DNA of 64,000 nt from Streptomyces sp. SAI-127. Lineage in GTDB: Bacteria > Actinomycetota > Actinomycetes > Streptomycetales > Streptomycetaceae. Both the position numbers and the translations under genes were made by a program. The stretch lies in NCBI RefSeq assembly GCF_029894425.1, contig NZ_JARXYJ010000001.1, positions 682,001 to 746,000 on the forward strand, written 5' to 3'. Of the stretch, positions 12,993 through 22,177 are shown one piece after another. Each line of letters opens with the position of its first letter. Within the stretch, counting starts at the first letter, position 1. The notes beneath the pieces are model-generated. The model was given only the letters and a program-made list of their open reading frames with translations. It had not been told where the DNA came from and made no database searches.

Positions 12993-14780
12993 CTAACTAC
13001 CTTCTCGCCAGGCCCGCCACAGCCGCGCGTAGCGGCCGCCCAGCGCCACCAACTCCTCGTGCGTGCCTTGCTCCACGACACGTCCCGCGTCCAGCACGGC
13101 GATCCGGTCCGCGGCCATCGCCTGGGTCAGCCGGTGCGCCACGAACAACGTGGTCCGGCCCGCGCACGCGGCCACCACGGCCCGCTCCAGTGCGGCGGCG
13201 CCCTCGCTGCCCGCCTCCGCGGTGGACTCGTCGAGCACCACCACCGGCGAGCGGCCCAGCACCAGCCGGGCCAGGGCGATCTGGGCGATCTTGGTGACGT
13301 CCAGGCGCTCTCCCCCTTCGCCGACCAGGGTGTTCAGCTTGTCGGGCAGCGCGTCGACCCAGGCCTCGGCGCCGACCGTGCGCAACGCCTCCATCAGCTC
13401 GGCGTCGGTCGCCTCTGGCGCGGCCAGCCGCAGGTCGTCGGCGAGCGAACCGGAGAACACGTGCGTCTCCTGCGTCAGGATGCTGACCAGGGCACGCGCC
13501 CCGGCCTCGTCCAGACCGGCGAGATCGGTCGGCCCGACGCGCACCGACCCGGCCTGCGGTGTTCCGATGCCCGCGATCAGCGCGGCCAGGGTCGTCTTGC
13601 CCGCGCCCGTCGCCCCTACCAGCGCGAGCGAACCGCCGGCCGGGATCGTCAGGTCGACATCCCTCAGGACCGGCTCCTCGCTGCCGGGATAGCTGAACGT
13701 CAGTCCCTGTACGGTCACCGGGTACGGCGCGCTGTCCGCCGCGGCGACGGCCGTGTCGCCCACCAGCCGGTCCTCCGCGGCCTCCCCCAGTACCCCGACC
13801 AGCCGGGTCAGGCTCGCGCCCGACTTCTGCGCCTCGTCGAAGGTGAACATGATGGAGCCCAGCGGGGTGAACAGCCGGTGGAACATCAGCGGGGCCGCCG
13901 AGACCTCGCCCAGGCTGGCGGCATCGGCCTCCAGCAGGGCGTAGCCCACGACGATGATCAGGACCAGTCCGATGAACTCGGCGCGGTTCTCCCTGCCGAC
14001 GAACCGGCCGAAGAACCGGAACACCTCGATGCCGAGTTCGCGCACCCGCCACGACTCCCCGGTGACCTTCTCGCGGAAGGCGCCTTCGAGGCGGTACGCC
14101 CGGACCGTGTCGATCCCGTTCAGACCACTCATCAACGCCTGCGCGCGGTCGGCCTGAGCCACCCGCTGCTTGCGGTAGAGCGGGGCGGACCGGGGCAGGT
14201 ACCAGCGCAGGGCCAGCGCATACGCGGGCAGCGCGCCGGCGCCCGCCAGGCCGAGCCGCCAGTCCAGGCCGAACATGCCGGCCGTGGCGATGACGACCAG
14301 CACGCCCGCCGAGAACACCGTGGGCACGGCCGTCCGGATGCCCTTGGAGATCACGGCCACGTCGTCGCCGACCCTGGACAGCACGTCCCCGCGGCCGACC
14401 TGCTCGATGCGTGCGCTCGGCATCCCGAGCACCGCCCGTACGGCGCCTTCCCGCAGCCGCGCCAGCAGGTCGGCGCCCAGCCGCCCGATCAGGTAGGTCG
14501 ACACCGCGGTGGCCGCCGCGCCGAGCAGCGCGGCCGCCACCATCCACACCCCGACCGTGAGCAGGACCGAGCGGGACTCGCCCTCGACGACCGCGTCGAC
14601 CACCCGACCGAGCAGGAGCACGGGGAGCACCTGGAGCGCGGCCCCGGCCACCGTGGTGAGCACGGTGGCGACCGTCAGCCAGGGCACCTCGCGGCAGTGC
14701 GCCGCGACCCATCGGCCGGCCTCGTGTCCGGTCGCCGTGCGCAGGGTCGCCGGGGCGACGCGCGTGTCGGTGGCGCTCAC
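12993..14780 (-). CDS. cchG: ABC exporter half with degenerate signature, coelichelin cluster
   Basis: 595 residues: a six-helix exporter domain, then a nucleotide-binding domain. Walker A (GATGAGKTT, about residue 392), the Q-loop glutamine (TQETHVF), Walker B with its catalytic glutamate (VVVLDE, about 516) and the switch histidine (VAHRLT, about 549) are all intact. The position where LSGGQ should stand (about 493) reads LDVTK. This is the mirror image of CchI, so a CchG/CchI heterodimer would hold one complete ATP site and one dead one. The start is GTG; only two bases separate it from the cchF stop codon, so the two are probably translationally coupled. Export of coelichelin is inferred from the cluster. 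Confidence 0.92.
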   Translation of the reverse strand: MSATDTRVAPATLRTATGHEAGRWVAAHCREVPWLTVATVLTTVAGAALQVLPVLLLGRVVDAVVEGESRSVLLTVGVWMVAAALLGAAATAVSTYLIGRLGADLLARLREGAVRAVLGMPSARIEQVGRGDVLSRVGDDVAVISKGIRTAVPTVFSAGVLVVIATAGMFGLDWRLGLAGAGALPAYALALRWYLPRSAPLYRKQRVAQADRAQALMSGLNGIDTVRAYRLEGAFREKVTGESWRVRELGIEVFRFFGRFVGRENRAEFIGLVLIIVVGYALLEADAASLGEVSAAPLMFHRLFTPLGSIMFTFDEAQKSGASLTRLVGVLGEAAEDRLVGDTAVAAADSAPYPVTVQGLTFSYPGSEEPVLRDVDLTIPAGGSLALVGATGAGKTTLAALIAGIGTPQAGSVRVGPTDLAGLDEAGARALVSILTQETHVFSGSLADDLRLAAPEATDAELMEALRTVGAEAWVDALPDKLNTLVGEGGERLDVTKIAQIALARLVLGRSPVVVLDESTAEAGSEGAAALERAVVAACAGRTTLFVAHRLTQAMAADRIAVLDAGRVVEQGTHEELVALGGRYARLWRAWREGS

Positions 14781-14782
14781 AC

Positions 14783-15838
14783 CTACCCGGCCGACTTGAC
14801 GAGCTCGTCGATCGCGTACGGCATGGACAGCAGGGTGCCCTGGGAAATGGCCGCGCCGACCGCCGGGCCCTCACTGTCCAGCAGGTACGACACCTTGCCC
14901 TTCTTCACGGCGTCCAGATTGGCGAACAGCTTGAACTTCTTCAGGGCTTCCGTGTCCGCCTTGTCGTTGATGACGAAGATGTGGTCGACGTCGATCAGGT
15001 CGATGCGCTCGGGCGAGAGCTTGGTGTAGAAGCTGCCGTCCGCGACCTTGTCGATCTCGGTCTGGTACGTGAAGCCGATGCCCGTCACCAGCCGTCCGCG
15101 CACGTCGGTGGAGGTGAACGGCGCCACGGAGTTCTCGTACCAGGACAGCGCGACGGCCTTCTGGTCGGCGAACTCGGGGTGCGCCTTCTTGGCCGCGTCG
15201 AGTTGGCCCTGGATGTCCGCCACCATCTTCTCGCCCTCCTCGGCCTTGCCGAGCGCCTTGGCGATGTGCAGCGCGTTGTCCTGCCAGGGCGCGCTGAACG
15301 GCTCCTTCTCGGCCTTGGTACGGCCCACCGTCGGGGCGATCCGGGAGAGCTTGTCGTAGGCGGCCTGGTCGATCTCGGAGTAGACCGCGATGATCAGGTC
15401 GGGCCGAAGGGCGGCGATCTTCTCGTAGTTGGGGCCGGAGTCACCGTTGGCCATGATGACCTCGGGCTTGGTGTCGCCCCACTTGTCCTTCACCCAGGGC
15501 CACTGGGTGTTGATGTCGGGGGACTTGCCCGCCGGGTTCGGGTACTGGTCGACCATGCCGACCGGCTTGATGCCGAACGCCAGGATGGTCTGGTCGTCCG
15601 TGTAGCCGACGGAGACGACCCGCTCGGGAGCCTTGGTGACCTCGGTGGTTCCGAACGCGTGCTCCACGGTGACCGGGAATGCGCCGGCGGCGGCGGTTGT
15701 GGTGCTGTCGCCGGCCTTGTTCGAGTCGGACGAGTCGGAACCGCATCCCGCGAGGAGGCCGACGCCAAGGGCCGCGGCGGACAAGATGGCCGCCAGCCGC
15801 CGCCGGGATCTCTTGAGCGTCGTTCGATGGAGGAGCAT
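14783..15838 (-). CDS. cchF: Ferric-siderophore-binding lipoprotein
   Basis: 351 residues beginning MLLHRTTLKRSRRRL, followed by a hydrophobic stretch and a lipobox LLAGC, then a Ser/Asp/Thr-rich linker and a periplasmic-binding fold of the iron-siderophore class (for example VEHAFGTTEVTKAPERVVSVG). It would be a membrane-anchored receptor delivering ferric-coelichelin to CchCDE. I chose the ATG ending at 15838 rather than an upstream in-frame ATG because AAGGGA stands 8 bases before it and the resulting signal peptide is normal. An iron box lies upstream at 15910-15928, so iron repression is likely. Confidence 0.93.
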   Translation of the reverse strand: MLLHRTTLKRSRRRLAAILSAAALGVGLLAGCGSDSSDSNKAGDSTTTAAAGAFPVTVEHAFGTTEVTKAPERVVSVGYTDDQTILAFGIKPVGMVDQYPNPAGKSPDINTQWPWVKDKWGDTKPEVIMANGDSGPNYEKIAALRPDLIIAVYSEIDQAAYDKLSRIAPTVGRTKAEKEPFSAPWQDNALHIAKALGKAEEGEKMVADIQGQLDAAKKAHPEFADQKAVALSWYENSVAPFTSTDVRGRLVTGIGFTYQTEIDKVADGSFYTKLSPERIDLIDVDHIFVINDKADTEALKKFKLFANLDAVKKGKVSYLLDSEGPAVGAAISQGTLLSMPYAIDELVKSAG

Positions 15839-15909
15839 TCGAAATCCCTTGCTTTCGCGCTGTCCACTGCGCCCCCGTCTAAGGGCAGGCAAACCTTACC
15901 GTGCGCAGG

Positions 15910-15928
15910 TGAGGTAAGCCTAGCCTAA
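15910..15928 (-). promoter_or_regulatory. Iron box upstream of cchF
   Basis: The + strand reads TGAGGTAAGCCTAGCCTAA, which matches 16 of 19 positions of the DmdR/IdeR consensus TTAGGTGAGCCTAACCTAA. It lies about 70 bp upstream of the cchF start, between cchE and cchF. A weaker, partly similar stretch (AAACCTTACC) lies just left of it. Confidence 0.8.
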
Positions 15929-15949
15929 CTTGTATAACTTCACGAGGAA

Positions 15950-16789
15950 TCAGTCCAGTTGGACGTGTGTACGGCCGATCGGCACGATGAGCGGCCGGTC
16001 GCCCACCGGATCGTCGATCACCTTGGCGCGCAGGCCGAACGCCTCGTGCAGCAACTCCGCGGTGATCACGTCGCGCGGGTGCCCCTGCGCCAGGATCGCC
16101 CCCTCCCTCATCACCACGAGGTTGTCGCTGTAGCGCGTGGCCAGATTGAGGTCGTGCAGCACCATGACCACGGTGCACCCCGACTCGTGCAGGTCGTCCA
16201 CCAGGTCGAGCACGTCGATCGCGTGGGCCAGGTCCAGGTAGGTGGTCGGCTCGTCGAGGAGCAGCAGGTCGGTTCCCTGAGCCAGCGTCATCGAGATCCA
16301 GACGCGCTGACGCTGTCCGCCGGACAGCGAGTCGACCGGACGGTCGGCCAGGTCGGACACCCCGGTCATGGCCAGCGCCCGCTCCACGACGGCGGCGTCG
16401 TCCGACGACCACTGCCGCAGCCAACTCTGGTGCGGATGACGGCCCCTGGCGACCAGGTCGGACACCGTCAGCCCCTCCGGCGCGACCGGTGCCTGCGGCA
16501 GCAGGCCGAGCTTCTTCGCCACGTCCCTGGTCCTGAGCTTGACGATGTCGTCGCCGTCCAGCACCACCGTTCCCCTGGTCGGCTTGAGCAGCCGGGACAG
16601 GGTCCGCAACAGGGTGGACTTCCCGCAGCCGTTGGGCCCGATGATCGTGGTGATCACCCCGGGCGGGATAGCCACGTCGAGACCGTTGATGACCATCCGG
16701 CCGCCGTACCCGACCGTGACGCCTCTGGCTGCCAGCCGCGAGGCGTCACGGACCCCGGACTCGATCTCGGTGATGTACTGAGCGGCCAC
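15950..16789 (-). CDS. cchE: Ferric-siderophore ABC transporter ATPase
   Basis: About 279 residues, FepC/FecE type. Walker A is GPNGCGKSTLL, signature [10 protein letters not shown], Walker B LLLLDEPTTYLDL, switch histidine VLHDLN. It energises uptake of ferric-coelichelin through CchC/CchD. An in-frame ATG exists at 16804, but it lies inside an iron box with no ribosome binding site before it. The GTG ending at 16789 is preceded by AGGGGG five bases upstream, so I prefer it. Confidence 0.93.
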   Translation of the reverse strand: MAAQYITEIESGVRDASRLAARGVTVGYGGRMVINGLDVAIPPGVITTIIGPNGCGKSTLLRTLSRLLKPTRGTVVLDGDDIVKLRTRDVAKKLGLLPQAPVAPEGLTVSDLVARGRHPHQSWLRQWSSDDAAVVERALAMTGVSDLADRPVDSLSGGQRQRVWISMTLAQGTDLLLLDEPTTYLDLAHAIDVLDLVDDLHESGCTVVMVLHDLNLATRYSDNLVVMREGAILAQGHPRDVITAELLHEAFGLRAKVIDDPVGDRPLIVPIGRTHVQLD

Positions 16790-16803
16790 GGGATCCCCCT
16801 GCA

Positions 16804-16822
16804 TTAGGTCTGCCTAACTTTT
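16804..16822 (-). promoter_or_regulatory. Iron box upstream of cchE
   Basis: The + strand reads TTAGGTCTGCCTAACTTTT, 14 of 19 matches to the DmdR/IdeR consensus with both core halves (TTAGGT, GCCTAAC) intact. It sits in the 40-bp gap between cchD and cchE, about 15 bp upstream of the preferred GTG start, so cchE may have its own iron-repressed promoter. Confidence 0.75.
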
Positions 16823-16829
16823 GTACCAG

Positions 16830-17933
16830 CTATCGGAGGTTCGCCCGCACCAGCAGATAGACGAGGAAGGGGCCGCCGATCGCGGCGGTGACCACGCCGA
16901 CCGGGAGACTGATCGGCAGCGCCGTGCGCGCGACCAGGTCCGCGCCGATCAGCAGCAGCGCTCCCACCAGGCCGGAGGCCACCATCGGCGGCGTCGGGCA
17001 CCGCGCCAGACGCATCGCCACCTGCGGCGCCACCAGCGCGACGAACGGGACCGGGCCCGCCGCGCTCACCGCCACCGCGGCCAGCAGGACGGCGCACAAC
17101 AGCAGGACCGCCCGCACCATCGCGTACCGGACGCCCAGGCCCGCGGCGACCTCGTCACCGAAGTGCATCGGCTTGAACTGGAAGGCGGCACACGACACGA
17201 CGATCAGCAGGACGAGCGAGCACCACAGCGCCACCCACACCTCGTCCCACGACCGGTTGTCGAGCGAGCCGACCAGCCACGCCTGGGCCCGGGCCACGTC
17301 CCTGATGTCGGCCGTGACCAGCAGCCAGGTCGTGATGGCCTCCATCACGGCGCTCACGGAGATACCGATGAGGATGAGCCGGAAGCCGTCGATGCCGCGC
17401 CGCCACGCCAGGAAGTACACGAGCAGGCCCGTGCCGAGTCCGCCGGCGAGCGCCGCCGCGGACAGGCCCACGGAGTTGACGATCGCCGCGGAGGCTCCGC
17501 CCGACACGGTCACCAGGAACACCGAGACCGCGCTCGCGCCCCCGGTGATTCCCAGAATGTCCGGGCTGGCCAGCGGATTGCGCGCGATGGACTGCGTGAT
17601 GGCCCCGGACACCCCCAGCGCGATCCCCACGACGAGCCCGGCCAGGGCACGCGGCATCCGCAGGTCCATGATGACGAACTCGTCGACCCGCTCACCCCCG
17701 CCGAAGATCGTGGCGATCACCTGGGGCAGGCCGATAGGGAAGTCCCCGACCCCGATGGACACGCAGAAGACCAGGAAGGTCGCCGCCGTCAGCAGCAGCG
17801 TGACGAGCACGAGCCAGGGTCGCCATACGAACGACACGTGGCCGAGCCGCACGCCCGGCGCCACTGATGGCTTCACGTGTGTCCCGTCAGGCTTCAGGTC
17901 TGTCCTGTCCGGCTTCAACTCTCGCCCGCTCAT
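16830..17933 (-). CDS. cchD: Ferric-siderophore permease
   Basis: 367 residues, FecCD/BtuC family. A polar N terminus with a sevenfold-residue repeat (LKPDRTD, LKPDGTH, VKP) precedes about ten hydrophobic segments. Family landmarks include RMPRALAGLVVGIALGVSG near residue 95, ARNPLASPDILGI near 120 and LPVGVVTAAIGGPFLVYLL near the C terminus. It would pair with CchC in the membrane. The ATG overlaps the cchC stop as ATGA, indicating translational coupling. The N-terminal repeat is unusual for this family. Confidence 0.93.
   Translation of the reverse strand: MSGRELKPDRTDLKPDGTHVKPSVAPGVRLGHVSFVWRPWLVLVTLLLTAATFLVFCVSIGVGDFPIGLPQVIATIFGGGERVDEFVIMDLRMPRALAGLVVGIALGVSGAITQSIARNPLASPDILGITGGASAVSVFLVTVSGGASAAIVNSVGLSAAALAGGLGTGLLVYFLAWRRGIDGFRLILIGISVSAVMEAITTWLLVTADIRDVARAQAWLVGSLDNRSWDEVWVALWCSLVLLIVVSCAAFQFKPMHFGDEVAAGLGVRYAMVRAVLLLCAVLLAAVAVSAAGPVPFVALVAPQVAMRLARCPTPPMVASGLVGALLLIGADLVARTALPISLPVGVVTAAIGGPFLVYLLVRANLR
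17868..17918. repeat. 21-bp tandem repeat in the 5' end of cchD
   Basis: Two near-identical 21-bp units (17877-17897 and 17898-17918) plus a partial third (17868-17876) encode LKPDRTD, LKPDGTH and VKP, just inside the cchD start. The length keeps the reading frame. Confidence 0.85.
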
Positions 17934-18988
17934 GCGTTCTTGAACTTTCCGCGCCACACCAGAACCGCGAAGAAGGGAGCTCCGAGGAGGGCCACGACGA
18001 CACCGGCGTCCAGCTCGCCCGGCCGCACCACCAGGCGCCCCACGATGTCGCAGACCAGCAGGACGATGGCTCCGAGCAGACCCGCGTACGGCACCAGCCA
18101 GCGGTAGTCCGGCCCGGTCAGATAGCGGGCCACGTGGGCGACCATGAGCCCGAGGAACGCGATGGGGCCGCACGCCGCCGTCGCCGCGCCCGCCAGCAGG
18201 GTGATGGCCACGATGCCGACGGTCCGGCTCAGCGCGATGCTCGCGCCCAGCCCCCGCGCCACGTCCTCGCCCAGGTTGAGCAGGTTGATGGTGGGCAGGG
18301 TGGTCAGTGCCAGCACCAGGCCGACCACGATGAACCCGGTCACCGGCCAGATGACGTCGAATCCGACACCGGCCACCGAGCCCGCGTTCCAGAACCGCAG
18401 CGCGTTCAGCGAGGCCTGGTTGGAGAGCGCGACCGCCGTGGTCATCGCCATGAGGAACACGGTGATCCCCTGCCCGGCCAGTGCGAGCGTCAACGGGTTG
18501 CCGGCCCCGCGGCCGATGCTCGCCAGCCCGAACACGACGACACCGGCGAGGGCCGCGCCCAGGAAGGCGAACCAGACGTACTGGAACGGGTTGGAGAACC
18601 CGAACACCGCGATCACCGACACCACGGCGAACGAGGCGCCGGTGTTCACCCCCAGCAGGCCCGTGTCGGCGATCGGGTTCCGCGTGTAGCCCTGGATCAA
18701 CGCCCCGGCGATCCCCAGGGCGACGCCCGCCACGATCGCGAGCACCGTCCGGGGCACCCGCACGGTCTCCACGATGAGCCTGATCTCGGTGAGCCGCCGG
18801 TCGGAGTCCGGCGCCGCGAACAACCCGTGCCACACCTCGGCGGGACTCAGCGCGCGCGCCCCCACCGCCAACGACACCGCCCCCGTGACCACGAGGATCA
18901 CCACAAGCGTGCCCAAACCCACAACCCGCCGCCGACGGGCCTCTGTTGTGCCCCTGGGCGCGGGGCGCTCCACTGCAGTCGTGCCCAT
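17930..18988 (-). CDS. cchC: Ferric-siderophore permease
   Basis: 352 residues, FecCD/BtuC family, with about ten membrane segments. Landmarks are RVPRTVLAIVAGVALGIAG, TRNPIADTGLLGVNTGA and a C-terminal GELDAGVVVALLGAPFF. It partners CchD in ferric-coelichelin uptake. The ATG at 18988 gives a normal N terminus, although no strong ribosome binding site stands before it; in-frame coding continues upstream but is not protein-like. It follows cchB by 112 bp of G-rich DNA without an iron box, so cchBCD are probably one transcript. Confidence 0.92.
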   Translation of the reverse strand: MGTTAVERPAPRGTTEARRRRVVGLGTLVVILVVTGAVSLAVGARALSPAEVWHGLFAAPDSDRRLTEIRLIVETVRVPRTVLAIVAGVALGIAGALIQGYTRNPIADTGLLGVNTGASFAVVSVIAVFGFSNPFQYVWFAFLGAALAGVVVFGLASIGRGAGNPLTLALAGQGITVFLMAMTTAVALSNQASLNALRFWNAGSVAGVGFDVIWPVTGFIVVGLVLALTTLPTINLLNLGEDVARGLGASIALSRTVGIVAITLLAGAATAACGPIAFLGLMVAHVARYLTGPDYRWLVPYAGLLGAIVLLVCDIVGRLVVRPGELDAGVVVALLGAPFFAVLVWRGKFKNA

Positions 18989-19100
18989 GTCGAGGTACGT
19001 TATCCCTTTGTTTTCACGGGGGTTGCCCAGTGCCGCGCCTGTTGGGTGCGGTGCCACCGGGCGGTGCGGGGCTGTGGGGGGGGGCGGGACCGGTGGCGGT

Positions 19101-20456
19101 CTAGCGGGCGGTGCTGCCGATTCCGTCGGCGACCGAACGCGCCTGGCGGGAAGCGGACTTGAGATCCTGACCGAGGACCGAGTCCAGGATCTCGCCGACC
19201 CTGATCGCGGTGTTGGACAGCAGGGGCGAGGTGATCCCGTGCGTGTGCTCCGTGCCGCCCTGCAGGTAGATGCCGCAGCGCAGGTCGGGTTCGGTGGCGA
19301 TGCGGTAGTCGCGCTCGACGCGGACGCGGCCCTCGTCGTCGCGCAGGCAGCGGTCCGCGACCTCGCCGAGCAGGCCGATGGGGTCGGCGGGGCTGTAGCC
19401 GGTGGCGAAGACCACGACGTCCGCGTCCAGGGCGGTCTCCTCACCGGTGACCAGGGACGTCACGGTGGCACGGACCCTGTCGGGCGTCTCCTTGACGTCG
19501 GTGAGCCGGGACACGTTGAGGAAGCGCAGCCGCTCGGTGCCGAGGACCTTCTCCCGGTACATCTGCCCGTACAGGTCGTCGATCAGGTCGATGTCCACCA
19601 CGGAGTAGTTGGTGTTGCCGTGGTAGTCCATCAGCCGGCGTTTGACGTCCTCGGGCGCGGCGAAGTACTCGTCGACCGCCTCGGGGTCGAAGATCCGGTT
19701 GGCGAAGCTGCTGTCGTCGGCCGGGCTGTAGCCGTAGCGGGAGAAGACCGCGCAGACCTCGGCCTCGGGGAAGCGGCGGTGCAGGTAGGCGACGTTCTCG
19801 GCGGCGCTCTGCCCGGCGCCCACGACGACGAACCGGGAGGGCGAGGTGCCTTCCAACCCGTCGACCTTCGCCAGCAGTTCGGAGTTGTGCCAGACGCGGT
19901 CGCCGCGCTCCACACCCTCCGGCACGAGGGGACGCAGACCGGTACCGATGACGAGGTTACGGGCCCGGTGCACCGCGAGCCCCTCCCCCGACCGGACCGT
20001 CACGTCCAGGTACTCCACGGCTCCGTCACGGACGACGGGCGCGACGCCGACGACCTCGTGGCCGTAGGAGACCATGTCGTCGACCTTGGCGGCCGCCCAC
20101 TCGAAGTAGTCGTGGAACTCCACCCGCAGCGGGAAGAGGTTCTTGTGGTTGATGAAGTCGATCAGCCGTCCCTTGCTCTGCAGGTAGCAGAGGAAGCTGA
20201 ACTCGCTGGACGGGTTCCGCAGCGTCACCAGGTCCTTGAGAAAGGACACCTGCATGGTCGCGTCGTCGATCAGCATGCCTCGGTGCCAGCCGAAGCGCGG
20301 CTGCTGCTCGAAGAAGTGAGCGCTGATCGCCTCCTGCCCGCCGACGCGTGCGTTGTGCTCGCTGAGTGCGATCGCCATGGCCACATTGGACGGTCCGAAG
20401 CCGATGCCAATGAGGTCGTGGACCGGTGGTACGTCACCAGGAAGAACCTGCGACAT
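19101..20456 (-). CDS. cchB: L-ornithine N5-monooxygenase
   Basis: 451 residues, flavin-dependent N-hydroxylating monooxygenase. The FAD motif is GIGFGPSN near residue 17, the NADPH motif VVVGAGQSAAENVAYL near 215, and the late FATGYSP motif near 350. It makes N5-hydroxyornithine for the first and third NRPS modules. GGGAG stands just before the ATG. The gene is divergent from cchA across a region with an almost perfect iron box. Confidence 0.96.
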   Translation of the reverse strand: MSQVLPGDVPPVHDLIGIGFGPSNVAMAIALSEHNARVGGQEAISAHFFEQQPRFGWHRGMLIDDATMQVSFLKDLVTLRNPSSEFSFLCYLQSKGRLIDFINHKNLFPLRVEFHDYFEWAAAKVDDMVSYGHEVVGVAPVVRDGAVEYLDVTVRSGEGLAVHRARNLVIGTGLRPLVPEGVERGDRVWHNSELLAKVDGLEGTSPSRFVVVGAGQSAAENVAYLHRRFPEAEVCAVFSRYGYSPADDSSFANRIFDPEAVDEYFAAPEDVKRRLMDYHGNTNYSVVDIDLIDDLYGQMYREKVLGTERLRFLNVSRLTDVKETPDRVRATVTSLVTGEETALDADVVVFATGYSPADPIGLLGEVADRCLRDDEGRVRVERDYRIATEPDLRCGIYLQGGTEHTHGITSPLLSNTAIRVGEILDSVLGQDLKSASRQARSVADGIGSTAR

Positions 20457-20542
20457 GTCACTCCCATCGTGCGGGGCAGTCGCCTGCCGGGCGTGGGGAA
20501 AGCACGAAAAGTGGCACGCCGACGGAGCGACTTGCCGTGAAC

Positions 20543-20561
20543 TTAGGTGAGCCTAAGCTAA
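20543..20561. promoter_or_regulatory. Iron box in the divergent cchB/cchA promoter region
   Basis: TTAGGTGAGCCTAAGCTAA, 18 of 19 matches to the DmdR/IdeR consensus. It lies about 90 bp from the cchB start and 145 bp from the cchA start, so it can control both directions. Confidence 0.9.
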
Positions 20562-20648
20562 ACCTGTGAGGGTGTCGATAGGGCGAAGCGGACAGCCGAC
20601 CGCCGATTCACCCCGTCAACTGGGCTGCCACGCAAGGGCATTGCGTAC

Positions 20649-20667
20649 TAAGGTAAGCCTTGCTTTA
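20649..20667. promoter_or_regulatory. Second, weaker iron box near cchA
   Basis: TAAGGTAAGCCTTGCTTTA matches 13 of 19 consensus positions and lies about 40 bp before the cchA start. It may give cchA its own regulated site, but it is much weaker than the box at 20543. Confidence 0.5.
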
Positions 20668-20705
20668 CTGCTTCCGGTCAATCCCTGCTCTGAGGAGGAA
20701 CCCCC

Positions 20706-21653
20706 ATGCGGGTCGCCATGCTCGGTTACCAGACGTGGGGGCACCGCACCCTGCAAGCCCTCCTGGACTCCGAACACGACGTGGTCCTGGTCGTGACGCA
20801 TCCCAAGAGCGAGCACGCGTACGAGAAGATCTGGAGCGACTCCGTCGCCGACCTCGCCGAAGAGCACGGCGTCCCGGTGCTGATCCGCAACCGCCCCGAC
20901 GACGACGAGCTGTTCGAGCGCCTCAAGGACGCCGACCCGGACATCATCGTGGCGAACAACTGGCGGACGTGGATCCCCCCGCGCATCTTCGACCTCCCGC
21001 GCCACGGCACGCTCAACGTGCACGACTCGCTGCTGCCGAAGTACGCCGGCTTCTCCCCGCTGATCTGGGCGCTGATCAACGGCGAGCCCGAAGTGGGCGT
21101 CACCGCGCACATGATGAACGACGAACTCGACGCCGGCGACATCGTCCGGCAGGAGTCGGTACCCGTCGGACCGACGGACACCGCCACCGACCTCTTCCAC
21201 AAGACCGTCGACCTCATCGCCCCGGTCACCATCGGCGCACTCGACCTCATCGCTGCCGGGCAGACCGAGTTCACCAAGCAGGACCGGTCCCAGGCGAGCT
21301 TCTTCCACAAGCGGTCCATCGAGGACAGCCGCATCGACTGGACCTGGCCGGCGGCGGACCTCGAACGCCTGGTCCGCGCCCAGTCAGAGCCGTACCCCAG
21401 CACATTCACCTTCCACAAGGGCAAGCGGCTCGAGGTCCTCGCGGCCGTGGTGTCCCAGGGGCACTACGGCGGTACGCCCGGCCGGATCTTCTACCGCGAG
21501 GGCGACGGCGTGGTGATCGTCGCCGGAGCCGAAGCGCGCACGGGCCGCAACCCGGGCCTGGCCATCACGCGCGTGCGCACCGAGGACGGCCGGGAGATGC
21601 CCGCCACGGAGTACTTCACCTCCATGGGCGGCTACCTGACCAGCCGCCCCTGA
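20706..21653 (+). CDS. cchA: Methionyl-tRNA-formyltransferase-like N-formyltransferase
   Basis: 315 residues. The hydrolase/transferase core has NVHDSLLPKYAG near residue 100 and ELDAGDIV near 140, the His and Asp of the formyl-tetrahydrofolate transferase active site. A C-terminal subdomain follows, as in methionyl-tRNA formyltransferase. In the coelichelin pathway it formylates N5-hydroxyornithine to the module 1 substrate. GAGGAGG precedes the ATG. The iron boxes upstream imply repression by iron. Confidence 0.95.
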   Translation: MRVAMLGYQTWGHRTLQALLDSEHDVVLVVTHPKSEHAYEKIWSDSVADLAEEHGVPVLIRNRPDDDELFERLKDADPDIIVANNWRTWIPPRIFDLPRHGTLNVHDSLLPKYAGFSPLIWALINGEPEVGVTAHMMNDELDAGDIVRQESVPVGPTDTATDLFHKTVDLIAPVTIGALDLIAAGQTEFTKQDRSQASFFHKRSIEDSRIDWTWPAADLERLVRAQSEPYPSTFTFHKGKRLEVLAAVVSQGHYGGTPGRIFYREGDGVVIVAGAEARTGRNPGLAITRVRTEDGREMPATEYFTSMGGYLTSRP

Positions 21654-22177
21654 CGGCTGGCTGCTTGGCCTCGACGGATCGTGGACGGCCAACTCGGCGG
21701 CCGTCCCGCTGTGAGCAGCTGCCCGCCGGCTTGAGCAGCGTCGGCTCGGACTCGATGTGCCGGGTCGCCGGCGGGTTGCCGGGTTGCCGCCAGGACGGGC
21801 TCGACGTGTTCCGGGTCGTCCAGCCAGTCCTCGGTGCACCCATGAACCAGGCGACGCCCTCGACGCCGTACCGGCGCCCGACAGTGAGCCCGGTCTCGGC
21901 GCGGTGGTGGCGGCCGGCCGCCGTGACGGCGTCGGTGCGTTCGCGGTGCGGCCGGGTGATGGAGGTCGCTGCGGGTCTGGGCTGTGGTGCGGATCTCCGT
22001 GAACGGGGCGCCGGTGGCGACCCCCTGGCCGTTCGCGGTCGGGGGTCCCGCCGTCGTCGGCCGTGCGGCTGTGGCTCCACGTTGCGGACCTGGCCGCGGC
22101 GCACGAGGAGTTGCGGGGCAGAGGCGTCGACATCGTGCGGCCGCGGTGAGGGAACCGTGGGGGCCGGGGATCTGAGC
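21654..22177. pseudogene. Intergenic stretch with a VOC-protein fragment
   Basis: No intact gene is visible in this 524-bp stretch. At 22069-22149 (+) one frame reads LWLHVADLAAAHEEL and then GRGVDIVRPR before a stop, which looks like the C-terminal part of a glyoxalase/VOC domain. The minus strand at about 21670-21850 shows coding-like codon use in one frame (CTEDWLDDPEHVEPV) that I cannot assign. Confidence 0.4.

Noticed and set aside
16830..18833. A 667-codon frame covering cchD and part of cchC
   Set aside because: Only the part from 17933 is permease-like; the upstream part is Arg-rich shadow of cchC.
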